A stretch of DNA of 64,000 nt from Heterohyrax brucei (Eukaryota > Chordata > Mammalia > Hyracoidea > Procaviidae): positions 40,226,501-40,290,500 of the forward strand of contig CM053164.1 of assembly GCA_028571685.1 (NCBI GenBank), written 5' to 3'. Shown piece by piece: positions 8,493 to 18,930 of this stretch; position 1 is the stretch's first letter; each line of letters begins with the position of its first letter. Under the pieces are notes generated by a model. The model had not been told where the DNA came from, searched no databases, and was given only the letters and a program-made list of their open reading frames with translations. A program made the position numbers and the translations under genes.

Positions 8493-11207
8493 TACGTGAG
8501 CAAGCTTGGCCCCCGGCCTCGGTCCCCTGCACTGGGGCCCGAGGTCCCACCTGAGCGGACTGGCACCCCGCTCCTGCCAAGTTCTGCGAGCTGCCGGCCA
8601 CTGCCCGGCTGCCCCGCTTCTGCCCGTCCAGGCCCTCGCAGGCCGGCTTACATGCCTCCAGGGACTTTACAAAGGCCCTTTGTTAGAGCCTCCTGGAGGC
8701 GAAACTGGGGGATCCTGCAGACCTTGTGTTCCTTCCTGGGGGCCCGCACCTCTGGGTGCTGGCCTCGCTCTCAGAGGAAGCAGGGGCTGGCAACCTACCT
8801 CTCCCAGGTGTCCCGAAGCTCAGCAAGCTTGCTGAGCTATTGGATCTTGTCTTGGGTTCCAGAGCAGGCAGTCACCTGGAACCGGCGCACAACGTCCCCC
8901 TGTGGGGAAGACTCTGGCCCAGAGAAGGCTGGGTCGAAGGTGACCAGTGACAGTGGCAAGGGCCTGGTCAAGCCGCAGACAGAGCCCTCGCTCCTAGCGA
9001 GGCAACAGCATCAGGGAAGTGGCCCTGACGGCCCTGGGAGGGCACGCTCTGCCTTCAGGCCCCTGGGTGTCCACAGAGGTGAAGCTTCCCTTCTTCCCAG
9101 GCCTGGGGCTCTGAAGAGATGCCTCCTTTCCAACAGCTCAGAAGATAAGTTCATCAGGAAATCCGAGACTGTCTTTCTGAGATGCAACCAGCGGAATGCC
9201 ATCACCAGCTCATACAGCTCCACCCTGAGATGCCCGCCATCGAAGAGGAGGCGGGGTCCTGGGACGTCCCAGGTCCTGGGGTCTGGCAGATCCACGGAGA
9301 GGGGGAACCAGCGGGCCCAGGGACCTCCGTCTTCAGCTTCAGAGGTGTTCCAGAGGGACGGCCACCTTGAAAAGCTTCCAGAGATGGCCTCCCAGCAGAA
9401 ACACAACCTGAAGGCCTCCTCACCTACATCCCACAGCTCCAGGCCTCGGAAACGCAGGTTTCCTCTGCTGCGACCTAGGCGAGGGGAACCTCTGCTGTTG
9501 CCACCAGGCCCCGATCCAGGTTATCCAGTCACGGCAGAAGATCTAGACCGGGAGAAGAGAGCAGCGCTCCGGCGCTTCCACTGTGCTTTCAGCGGTGAGA
9601 CGGAGGCCACTTCGCTCTGCAGGGCCCCTCAGCCTTCCGCTGCTTCTCACGGGCCCACCGCAGAGGCTGTTCCTCCAGCAGCTGCCCCGCTGGCTCCCGG
9701 CCAGAATGAGAAACTGAAGATGCAGACGAGGATGCAGGACTCCCTGGGCCCGGCGGTTACCCAGGCGGCTGCTGGAGTGCTCACTCCTAGCACTTCTCAG
9801 TGCAGAGGGACGCTCAGCTCCTCAGGCGCCCTCTTTTCCTCATTGCCACTGTCCTTGCCAGCCTCCTTGTTACAACCCTCACCACTCTCAACCCCTCTGA
9901 CCTTGCTCACTGCTATTCCCACCCTGGTAGCAAACCCTCATGGGAGGGATCTGTCCTCTGGGCCCCCGAAACCTGTATCTGCTCCCTTCGCACAGGGTCT
10001 CCCCGCTCAGAAGGGAAGCCTACCTCATCCCCTGCCTGCTCCTGCAGCTGCCCCCCCTGCTGCTGCCCGCATGGTGAGGATGGAGTCTCCCACACCCATG
10101 TGTGTAGATCCTCCTGCCTCCTCCTCTTTGGGGACCCCCTCACGAACCATGGATCCTCATGCCCCTCTCTCCAAAGGCCTGCTTTCATCCCTCCACCCTA
10201 GCTCCACAGCTGGCACATCTGCAAGCTTGGCCCTGCAGCCTACTGCTGAGGTGGGCGTCACCCCCATGGACATCTCCCCACCCTCCCAGACTCTCTTCCT
10301 GGGACCTTCAGTGGGTACCAGCAGGGCCCTCCCATCTGCCCAGGCCCTTCCCACTCCCATAAAGGACAACACAGCCTCAGCCAAACATAGGAGCAGAATC
10401 CTAGCAGCTCAAGCTCCAGCCCCAGCCCCAGGCTCAAGCTCGGCTCCAGGTCAGCTGACCCGGGCCACCACCACAGGATCAGCTTTTAGGGGGTCACATC
10501 CCCCAACTTCCACCTTGGGCAGCCTTGTCACCACACAGCCGGCTTTGGGTGCCACGGCAGCTGTTTTCAGTTCAGGCACCACCACTGCCTCTCGTGTTCC
10601 CACCCCCATGCCTGGGATTGTCACCAACGGTAGGCCTGTATGGAGGCAGTACCGCTCACCTGGTGCCCGCACAACCCCAGGACGCCCCAAACTAGGACGC
10701 CCCAAATTGCAGCATCCTGCTGTACCCTTCGGCTTGGGGAGCAGGGTATCTGCCTCAGAGCTCAGCTTCCAGTTTGGAGCACTGAGCATTCAAACAGGGA
10801 AGAGTGGGGCCCCTAGCACCCCAAAGCACAAAAAGACAAGATTGGCCAGCAAGGGCAGCCCTGCGGTAAAAACAGGACCAAGGAAGACTAAGAAAAACCC
10901 TGTAATTGGAGGCACTACTGTCCCTGCACGAAGTCACATGCCCGGGGGCCTGCCCAAGCAGAGACCCTTGATGGCAGCGGGAGGGCCTGCCACCCCTGAA
11001 AGCAAGGCTTCTGCTATGTCCGGGACCGTCCCCACCGTTCCTCAAAGCAGCCAACCGTCTGGCGAGGGCAGAGAGAAGCAGAGCCTTGTTCCCACGGCTC
11101 CCTCCTCATCGGCCCAAAGCTCTGTCGATGACAGAAGTTCCAGGCCATCCAGCAGCCAATCTTTCCCTGCATCAGGAGACAGGAAAGCAACCCGTAAGAG
11201 GAGGTAG
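8484..11207 (+). CDS. POM121-like protein, intact copy (POM121L2-type)
   Basis: A 907-codon intronless frame. POM121 is a nuclear-pore membrane nucleoporin, and this protein matches its middle and C-terminal parts. It starts MGSYVSK, equivalent to the internal MGSYLGKP of POM121. It then has a block ending RPGALKR (about 190-213), QRNAITSSYSST at 236-247, KRRR at 254-257, RPRKRR at 320-325, RRGE at 332-335, TAEDLD at 350-355, and a degenerate nucleoporin stretch (TTQPALGATAAVF, near 682-694). FQFG is at 761-764, followed by a basic tail of about 145 residues ending RKRR. The POM121 membrane segment is absent and only two FG dipeptides remain, so a soluble, possibly nuclear product is more likely than a pore anchor. 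The frame is open upstream to 8304. I chose 8484 because family similarity begins there and MGxxxS could accept myristate. A donor-like CAG/GTGAGA lies 21 bases after the stop. Expression is unknown; the best guess is an orthologue or derivative of POM121L2. Confidence 0.82.
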   Translation: MGSYVSKLGPRPRSPALGPEVPPERTGTPLLPSSASCRPLPGCPASARPGPRRPAYMPPGTLQRPFVRASWRRNWGILQTLCSFLGARTSGCWPRSQRKQGLATYLSQVSRSSASLLSYWILSWVPEQAVTWNRRTTSPCGEDSGPEKAGSKVTSDSGKGLVKPQTEPSLLARQQHQGSGPDGPGRARSAFRPLGVHRGEASLLPRPGALKRCLLSNSSEDKFIRKSETVFLRCNQRNAITSSYSSTLRCPPSKRRRGPGTSQVLGSGRSTERGNQRAQGPPSSASEVFQRDGHLEKLPEMASQQKHNLKASSPTSHSSRPRKRRFPLLRPRRGEPLLLPPGPDPGYPVTAEDLDREKRAALRRFHCAFSGETEATSLCRAPQPSAASHGPTAEAVPPAAAPLAPGQNEKLKMQTRMQDSLGPAVTQAAAGVLTPSTSQCRGTLSSSGALFSSLPLSLPASLLQPSPLSTPLTLLTAIPTLVANPHGRDLSSGPPKPVSAPFAQGLPAQKGSLPHPLPAPAAAPPAAARMVRMESPTPMCVDPPASSSLGTPSRTMDPHAPLSKGLLSSLHPSSTAGTSASLALQPTAEVGVTPMDISPPSQTLFLGPSVGTSRALPSAQALPTPIKDNTASAKHRSRILAAQAPAPAPGSSSAPGQLTRATTTGSAFRGSHPPTSTLGSLVTTQPALGATAAVFSSGTTTASRVPTPMPGIVTNGRPVWRQYRSPGARTTPGRPKLGRPKLQHPAVPFGLGSRVSASELSFQFGALSIQTGKSGAPSTPKHKKTRLASKGSPAVKTGPRKTKKNPVIGGTTVPARSHMPGGLPKQRPLMAAGGPATPESKASAMSGTVPTVPQSSQPSGEGREKQSLVPTAPSSSAQSSVDDRSSRPSSSQSFPASGDRKATRKRR

Positions 11208-12015
11208 CCAGTGCTCATTTCCTTCCAGGTGAGACTTCGTGTGTGCCCCGTGTAGGCAGGTGTGTTGTTCCTCAAATCGAGTGCTGGCATCGGCAACTGT
11301 GGAGAGAACGAGGCCAGAGTTGTGTAATCTAAGGATTCAAAGCATGGCCGCTTAGGGCAATGCCACAGGGAGGAGACCAGGAGACCAGGAAGTCACACAT
11401 CACATTTCCCAGAAGGTCCCCAATGCAGCAGGCCATGCAGGGCCCAGGGGAACACAGCCAGACACAAGGCAACGCCCAGGGGAACAGTAAGACAGAGAAA
11501 GCTGCTTTGCTTGGAGTGTCAGGGTAGGGTTCAGCAGTTAGCTGAGCCTGTGTGTGACTGGGTGCCTATTCTTTTCACGTTTTCATCTAGCGGGCAGGTA
11601 GCACCAGTTACTAAGGGTAATTTGGCAGTGGAACCAAGGGGTGTGGCCTTTAGCTCTCCCAAGGAGGGCTGAGACTAGGGCAAAGGGCAAGGGCCTAGAG
11701 CTCCGTAATCAAAGCACCCAAAGCGATGTCAACTCTTCCTAGGACTGGCCCTGCAATGATGCCACAGTCTTGAGGGCTGCAAACTCATCGGTTTGGTAAC
11801 TCACGTCTCGGGAGGAGAAGGAGTGGGAACGTTGCTTGCCACCTGAGTAGCAGGAACAGGAGAGGTGTGCAGTGATGCCTCTGAGGCCCCATGAAAAATG
11901 GCCTTCCTTCAAGTGCCTACTAGGGGGCAGATACTGAGGGTCTGAAAACCCATCTGCAACTGTGATGCCCAGCTACCAGAGGCAAGGCAGGAGGACAGTT
12001 CAAAAACGGGTGGCT
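11208..12015. other. 3' flank of the POM121-like gene, no gene seen
   Basis: It contains the donor-like site at 11229 and otherwise unassigned sequence. I see no AATAAA signal close to the stop codon. A patch near 11380-11480 differs strongly from copy 2, with several small indels. Most of 11500-12000 is almost identical between copies. Confidence 0.5.
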
Positions 12016-12019
12016 TGAC

Positions 12020-12115
12020 TGTGTTATTAGCTGACTGCATTCTGTGGATTCCGACTCAGAGCGGCCTTATGAAACACAGTAGATCTACCCTATAGGGTAT
12101 CCATATCAATTGCTT
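12020..12115 (+). repeat. AfroSINE 5' half fragment, copy 1
   Basis: AGCTGACTGCATTCTGTGGATTCCGACTCAGAG and CTTATGAAACACAGTAGATC correspond to the left half of a plus-strand AfroSINE. The right half is replaced by unrelated sequence. It is shared with 55450-55549. Confidence 0.75.
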
Positions 12116-12164
12116 TCTCTTCAAGGACCCATTAGCAGTGGCTTTGATTTTGTAGTTTGGGATA

Positions 12165-15100
12165 TCTGTTTTTAAAATGGGCTTTGGGTACAAGTTTACA
12201 GAGCACATCAGTGTCTCCTTAAAATGTTGATACACTGTACATCCTGTGACGCTGTCCGTAATCCGTGTGATGCGTAAGCACTCTCCTTGTTTATCCTGGG
12301 ATCCCTCTTTCCACTTGTTCAGGTTTCTTGTCCCTTCTTGCTTTCCTCTTCTTTGCTTTGGCTGAGTGTGCCCATTAATCTCGGGTACATAAGTGAACTG
12401 CCGAGCCTCCTCCTCATCTGTGTCACTGCAGGCCCTCTAGACCTGTCTAATCTTTGGCAGCAGAGGGAAACCCGCAGTAGTGTCTTCAGTTCTGAGTTGA
12501 AAGGATGCCTGAGGGCCATCCTCTCAGGATTTCTCCCGTCTCTGTCCAACCAGCAAGCATGATCTTTTGTGTGTTTTTGTGTCAGTCTGAATTCAATGGC
12601 ACATATTTGTCTCCTTCAGCCTGGGACCCTCGACTGGGATCCCTGCCAGAGCACTTGGTGTTGGTGACCAGGCACCATCTAGGCATTGAGTCTGGTGAAG
12701 ACGGCGGTCATCTGATCCATCAGTCCTGGGCGCTATCTTTCCCTGGTGTCTTCGGATTTCTTCCTTCTCATTTGTTCCTGCTGCGATGGGGCCAGTAGAT
12801 GGATCTCAGATGGCTGTCCACAGACTTTAAGGCCCCGACACCACTCACCCTGGTCGGATGTAGAACATTTTCTTTAGAGACTGTGTTATGCGATCGGAGC
12901 TTGAAGTCCCCCGAGACCATGGTCCCCAGCACTCAGTCCAGTGGTTCATTCTCTCGGGGCATTTGGACATTTCTGGGAAGCTTTTCGGACCGTGTCCTGG
13001 TCAAGTTGTGCTGACTTCCCCAGTATTGTGTACTGTCTTAGCCTTCATCAAAGTTGCCCCTTACCAACTAGTTAGTTAGTTACTTTTCTCTCTGGTCCCA
13101 CTGCTTGGCACTGTCAATGAGTGTTTCTTTCTGTGTGGGAACAGTTCCCCATACTTCCGTAGCAGTGGTCTTAGGCATTATTTGTCTTTTTGTGATGGAC
13201 CTTTCTGAGTCAGGTTAATACTCTCCAGCTTCATCCATGTTCTGAGATGACAGGTAGATTGATCATGGTTCTTTATCATTGTGGGGTGCTTCATTGTGTG
13301 CATCCTATGTTGTTTCCTTCTTCATCTGTTGATGGGCACTTAGGTATTCTGCAATAAGCGTGGGTGTGCATGCATCTATCTTTGTGACAGTTCTCCTGAC
13401 ACTAGATCTTCCTCCTTGGTGGGGGACTGCTGGATAGTAATGTGTTTCTATTGCTAGCCTTTTCAGAAAGTGCCATATTGTTTGGCCAAATACGACATTT
13501 TGCATTCCCACCAGCAGTGCATAAAGGTGCCAATCACTCTGCAACCTTTCCCACATGCTATTTTCTATTGCTTGATTTTTCCCAGTGGTGTCGGGTTGAG
13601 ATGGTATCTCACAGCAATTTTGATTTGCGTTTCTCTAATGGGTAGTGATCCCAGCATTTCCTCATGCGTCTGTCTGTCAGCCTCCCCATGGTCTTCATAG
13701 GTGAATTGTCTGTTATAGCCTTTGTTAATCTTTTCATTAGCTCCTTTCTAATTTGTCATTGCATATGTTTTAGAGTTTCTTCTAGATTTTACAGATTAGA
13801 ACTTTGTTGGATATGTCAGAGTTAAAACCTTTCCCAGTCGCTGTGTACTCTTTATGTTTCTGGTGAACTCTGGATGAGCACAGGTGTTTGGCTTTCAGAT
13901 TTCATTGATCTAGGTGATCTCCTCTTGTATCTCTGTGGTTAACAGTGCCTTCTAGCCTAAATACAGCATATAGTAGGGCACGTAGTAGAGATTTTTTTTC
14001 CATGATCTTTACAGATTTATGTGTTTCATCTAAGTCTTTGGTTCACTTTGAGTTCGATTTTGTGTACGATGTGGGCTACGTCTCCTGCATTTTAGTTGTT
14101 GTGGACTAGATGGACATCCAGTTTTGCAAGAAAAGACTGTCTTTTCCCCATTTAATGAACTTACGGCCTTTGTCGAAGGTCAGCTGGCCATAGGTTGACG
14201 GATTTACACCTAGGCTGTCGATTCTGTTGCATTGGTCCCTGTGTCTGTCATGGTACCATTAGTAGGCTCTTCGGCGTATTCTAGCTCTGGAGTAGGTTCT
14301 GAGGTTCGGAATTACACTGCTTTACTAATGCTTTACTCTTCCAGGGTGTCTTTTCTTTCCCCACTTGAGTTTTGTTGATCCTTTGCATAGCTTTCTTCTC
14401 TCTGTTGGACGTACATCTCCTCTGATCTATACAACCTCCTTTATTTAGGTGCCTTTGGGCTTCTGTGGGTGTTCTTTTCTACCTGGTGGCGATAGAGGGC
14501 TATCATTGTGATTTCCTCCCCTTGTCCCTTTTGTGCCTGAGAGTCTTTGGCTATCCCTTGAGCTCTCTCTGCTAGATTTCAAAGGTGTGGGTAGGAAGTG
14601 TTTCATTGTCCTTTGATTCTACAAACGTTTTATGTCATCTTTGATTTCTTCTGTTATGTGTGTTTTGAAGAAAGGGGGCATGCAATTCCACCTATTTGAT
14701 GTTTTACCTTGCTATTTCTTTTGACGGTTTACTTTTCTTGGCAATGTGATCAAAGAAGATAGTATTATCTTGGTGTTCTGAATTTTATCAAGAGTGACTT
14801 TGTTTTCTCCAACTGGTTCGATTCTGAAGAAGGTTCCATGTGCATTGCAAAAGGATGGATACTTTGCTAGTGGGCAGTGGAGTGTTCTCTATATGTCAGG
14901 ATGGTTGATTGGGGCCTTTAGATCTTCTGTGTCCTTGCTAAGTTTCTTTCTAGATGTTTTATTCTTCACTGAGAGTCATGGGGATTCCTGGTCTTACGGT
15001 GGCGCTCTTCCTCTTTTCAGTGTTGTTCGGGTTTGGTCTCGTATATTTTCTGCATTCTCTGCCATCTGGCTGAATGCACAGGTAATTGTTGTGTCTACAG

Positions 15101-17460
15101 CATCATGGTGGCTTGTCCCTTTCATCATTGTCTACTGTCCTTCCTTTTCTTTCTGGTCGTTTTGCCTTCAAGTCTGTTTGATCCAAGACTAGTAAGGTCA
15201 CTTCTGCCCTTGTTCTTTGCTGTTTCCTTGGTGTCTAATTTTTCTATCCTTTGGTATGTAAGATATTTCACTTGGTAATGAAGGTGTGTCTCTTGTACAC
15301 AGTATATTTATGAGTCCCTTTTTTTACCCCTCTCTGTCTCTTTCTGTGTGCACTTAAGCCTTTTACCTTCAGTTGGATTATTCAGAGTTGTGAGTTGAAT
15401 TTTCTCCTTTTCTAGCGGTTTTGGGGGTTGCTGATGTTTTCCTTTTTCCTCTTAGTAGTCTTTGCTGTGTTCCTTTGGTGGGTAAATTTTCTTTTTCTTT
15501 CTTTCCTTCTTGCCCATTTTGTGTTTTCTGAGATTTTCTGGTTTTCTTCTTTATTTGGATGAGTAGGTTTGTTCAGCCTTTTTCTAGTTATCTTGAAATG
15601 GACCTTCTCTTCCTAGCATCAGTCAGTCTTTTCTTCATTTGTATGGCCTTCTCTTCTGCTCACTTGGAAAGTTCTATAGCTACACTGTGTATTCCCTCCT
15701 AGTCTTGTTCTGACATTGTCTGCATTCACGGTTGCACGGCTCCAGTGGCCTCTTTGGAATCTGTCTTGGATGCATTATCCTTGAGATGTTCTTTCACAAC
15801 TTGGTATTTGGTTGTGACTGACCCATGTCTTAGATTCATGGTGTCGTCTCCCGTTGCTAGTTCTCTAACCAGGGAACTCCCTTGATGAATTCTTCTTAGT
15901 GGAGTTTGGCTTTTACAAATTTCCTTCATTTTTATTGACCTGGAAATGTGTTCATTTGCCTAGCATATCTGACAGAGAGTTTGGAAGGATAGGTCATGTT
16001 TAGTTTGCAGTTTCTTCTCTTTCAAAGTTTTGTATAGATCATCCCACCGCATTCCTGCTTCATGTCTGCCAAATCATCCGAGTTCCATTTTGTTATTGCT
16101 ACTTTGTATCGGATGTTTGGCATTTCCTTGAGCTGCTCTCAGGAATCTTACTTTTTCTTTTGTGTTGCAGAGTGTGATTATGAGACGTCTTCGTGATCTT
16201 CTATTGTGTGATAGATGAAGCTATCACACTGTTTGTTTTCCATCTTTGATAATATTCGGGAAGATTCCTGTCCTCAAATCTTCCATGGTCTTTTCAGTCT
16301 TTTCCAATTTCTCCTCCTGTTCCGGAGGTCCAGTGACACACCCAGTTTGGTGTGATTCTCCTCCACAGAGTTCTTGGGTTTTCTTGATTTTTTGGGATTC
16401 TTTCCTCTGATGTCTCAGCGAACAGAGTAGTATTGATGAACTAGCTTGGATTTGGATGGTTCTGTCTCACAATATTGCAGAGAGGCTCCCCAGACCTTCC
16501 AACGTGTTGTCCACTTCTGACATTTCATTGTTCATCGTTTGGATTTCTCACGGATGTTTTGACGTGATTTGGAATACTTTAACATTTTGTTCTCCTATTG
16601 TCTCCTCGATTCTTCTGTCACTTAATCATGTTGTTCTTGCTTTGGCTGTGTTTTGGTTGCTTGCGTATGCATCTTGTCTGAGTTTGCTTGGACTGTCTTT
16701 AGCCGTTTTCCTAATCTGTTTGTAAGCCCTTAATATTAGACTTTTGAATTTGCTGTCAGCTAGTTGAAGGACTTTTTCCTCTGATGGCAGATGAACTGGA
16801 GCTTTATTTTGGTCACTTTTGATATTTTTTAGATTGTTGCCTATCTCTGAGACGTTCAGGTATTGTTTCTTTCTTACACGCTTACTCGTTTCATGGTGTT
16901 CTCTTTCTTGATTTGGTTAGTTCTGGGTAGGTAGGCTGGGTGAGCTTTATTTCTTGCTCATCTGTGGCACGAGAGTTCTTACCACCTTGTCTGGGCGTGC
17001 AGAGATGGTCACTTAGCGAGTGAGACAGTCTGGGCCCCACGTGAGTTGCAGCCAGCAAAGGTGATCCTGCTTAGTCCGAGGTGTAAGTGCACTGTACACT
17101 TATCCCCTCATGGGAATTCCTAGGGCCGTATGTGTACATGCAGTCTTGCTGGTGTCATTCCGTCACAGCCAGATGGAGTCATGTTGTTTGGCTGGGAATA
17201 GTCACTCCATTACACTTTTCCTTTCCCCTTTTCTCGCAGTTTTTGTTCTCGTCAGTGACTCTGGATCCCATGCTTCATCCCTTCACTTATAGTTCAGGGT
17301 TCCAGGAGTGATCCTGTATGAGTATTGCTTGCTTATTCTAGTTTTTCACGCAGCAGCGTAGTTTCTTCTGTGTAACTCTGCTCTCATCTTGGCTCTATTT
17401 CTGCCATCAAAAAGTGAAACCCACTTCACTGGACACCAAAGTGTCCCAGAGTAGCCTAAC
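12165..17460 (-). mobile_element. Degraded L1, unit A of the array, internally deleted
   Basis: Read on the minus strand, right to left, this gives an L1: 5'UTR-like (about 16900-17460), ORF1 (about 15730-16880; the C-terminal domain is recognisable near 15900-16110), ORF2 endonuclease region (about 14400-15480), then ORF2 C-terminus (about 13280-14340) and a 3'UTR (12165-13280) resembling that of the younger L1 tails in this window. The reverse transcriptase core that should separate the endonuclease from the C-terminal region is missing: the sequence jumps near 14340. All frames are heavily broken. It is present in copy 2 at about 55600-60874. Confidence 0.8.
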
Positions 17461-18930
17461 CCCTAACTGATGATTAAAATCTCCTCTCAGGGTGGGACTT
17501 AGCTGCTATTCTATGTGCATACCAAAAAAAAAAGTAGTTCATGGTAGTGCACCAGCCCATCATAATAAAGTATACATGCCATAATATTTGTATGTATTTC
17601 CTTGTGAGGAACAGTAGGAAGAGTCCAGACTCCCTTTATTTAGAGAGCTTAATTTGAGGTATACACCTATTTGCTCCTTTTCTGTGTGATTACCATCAAT
17701 GCTTTCCCTTCCTCCTTACCTCACTGTGTCTTTATGGAGAAGAATCCTCACTGGGCAAGGGCAGCTTTGGGTAGCTAATTTGGGTAACCCCAGGTTGTGT
17801 GAGCCTTGTCCAGCTGCTGAGTTTGCTTCTAGCCAATTTGAACTGATACTTCTCCCAAGTGCACACTGGGAATGACATTTCTCATGGAGGACGTTTACCC
17901 TCAGTCCTACAGGTTGCAGCCTACGCCAGAACCTTTCTAGAAGAATATTAAAGAGAAGACAGAAGATAGGAAAGTTCCCCCAAGAAGAGGGAGAAGACTC
18001 CCTTGAAAGTCCAGAAAGGAATTTGTGGCTGACGTAATAGACAATCTGTAGATCTGATAAGCGCTTACCTAACAAAGGTTGGGTCAAATACTTTAAATTT
18101 ATATAGACTTTCTATAGTTTTAAGTTTGGGTACAATGGGAAAGTATTGTAGCATTTGAGAAAGTAGTCCATTAGAGTGTATTTTAAAGAAACGATCGTAT
18201 TTTAGATATGACACAATGAGGAACCTTTTTTATTAATCATTTTTTTTCTGTAACTTTGCATGAACTCAACATGTGCTGGGAGCTGACCAAAGAAACCTCA
18301 GAATGGATTCCTAATTTAGGAAATGATCCTTCTTTGAGATTTGTTCTCTATTAGAGAAGAACCATCAGGTAAGAATATGTTAGGCTGATGCTTTTATGTC
18401 GTACTGCAAAATAAAAGTCGGCAGAAACAAGGTAAAAAATCACTGTTCCAAAAGGTTTAAAGGCATTGGATTTAGTCATTTGGAAGATGACTGTATCTGA
18501 ACTGGAAGTTCTCGAATTCGCCTTTATAAACTCTGTCAGCCCCTGAGGCCTCTATAGCTGAAAAATTTTCCCCTCAAACTAGTACCTGATTTGTTAAGGG
18601 GCCCTAGAACCCTCAACAGGGCTGTATTGATTAAGGCAACTCCCTGTGCCAGGTCGAGGAGAAGCAAGGAAAGGACTGCGGGAGCTCTGGCCGCAGTCCG
18701 GGTACACAGCCTACTCCCAAATTAGGATTTGTCCCATTGCAAAGACAGTCTATGAGCACGCTGAGAAAATCCAAAGCAAACAAGCGATCTCTTTCCCCCT
18801 CTTTTGAAAAGCTATTCCCCAAATCGGGCCACTATCCAAGCCCTCCATGGCATTTTACTCACTGCAGAAGAGAAGGGGAAAGCTTGGGGAAAGGCTAGGG
18901 AAAGGAGCAGACAGGCTTCACCAATAAAAT
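17461..18930 (-). repeat. Unclassified segment 1 between L1 units
   Basis: Three related copies of this segment exist in copy 1 of the duplication (here, 20641-22095, and part of it at 25333-25990). It lies upstream of the L1 5'UTR-like part on the minus strand, so it may be an extended L1 5'UTR or a separate repeat fused to L1. Landmarks include GAGAAGAATCCTCACTGGGC, CAGTCCTACAGGTTGCAGCC, AAAATAAAAGTCGGCAGAAA and ACTGCGGGAGCTCTGG. A 123-codon minus-strand frame at 17716-18087 is open in both duplication copies, but nothing about it looks like a known protein. Confidence 0.6.

Noticed and set aside
9011..9423. Antisense and alternative-frame ORFs of 60-130 codons inside the POM121-like gene
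   Set aside because: Shadow frames of a GC-rich, low-complexity coding region; the sense frame explains the sequence.
14794..15192. 132-codon plus-strand hydrophobic ORF
   Set aside because: This is the antisense of the L1 ORF2 endonuclease region. The Phe/Leu/Ser-rich text is typical of reversed L1 sequence, not a membrane protein.
17716..18087. 123-codon minus-strand frame conserved in both duplication copies
   Set aside because: The copies are only a few percent apart, so an open frame is expected to persist by chance. There is no recognisable domain, and related segments at 20641-22095 do not keep it.
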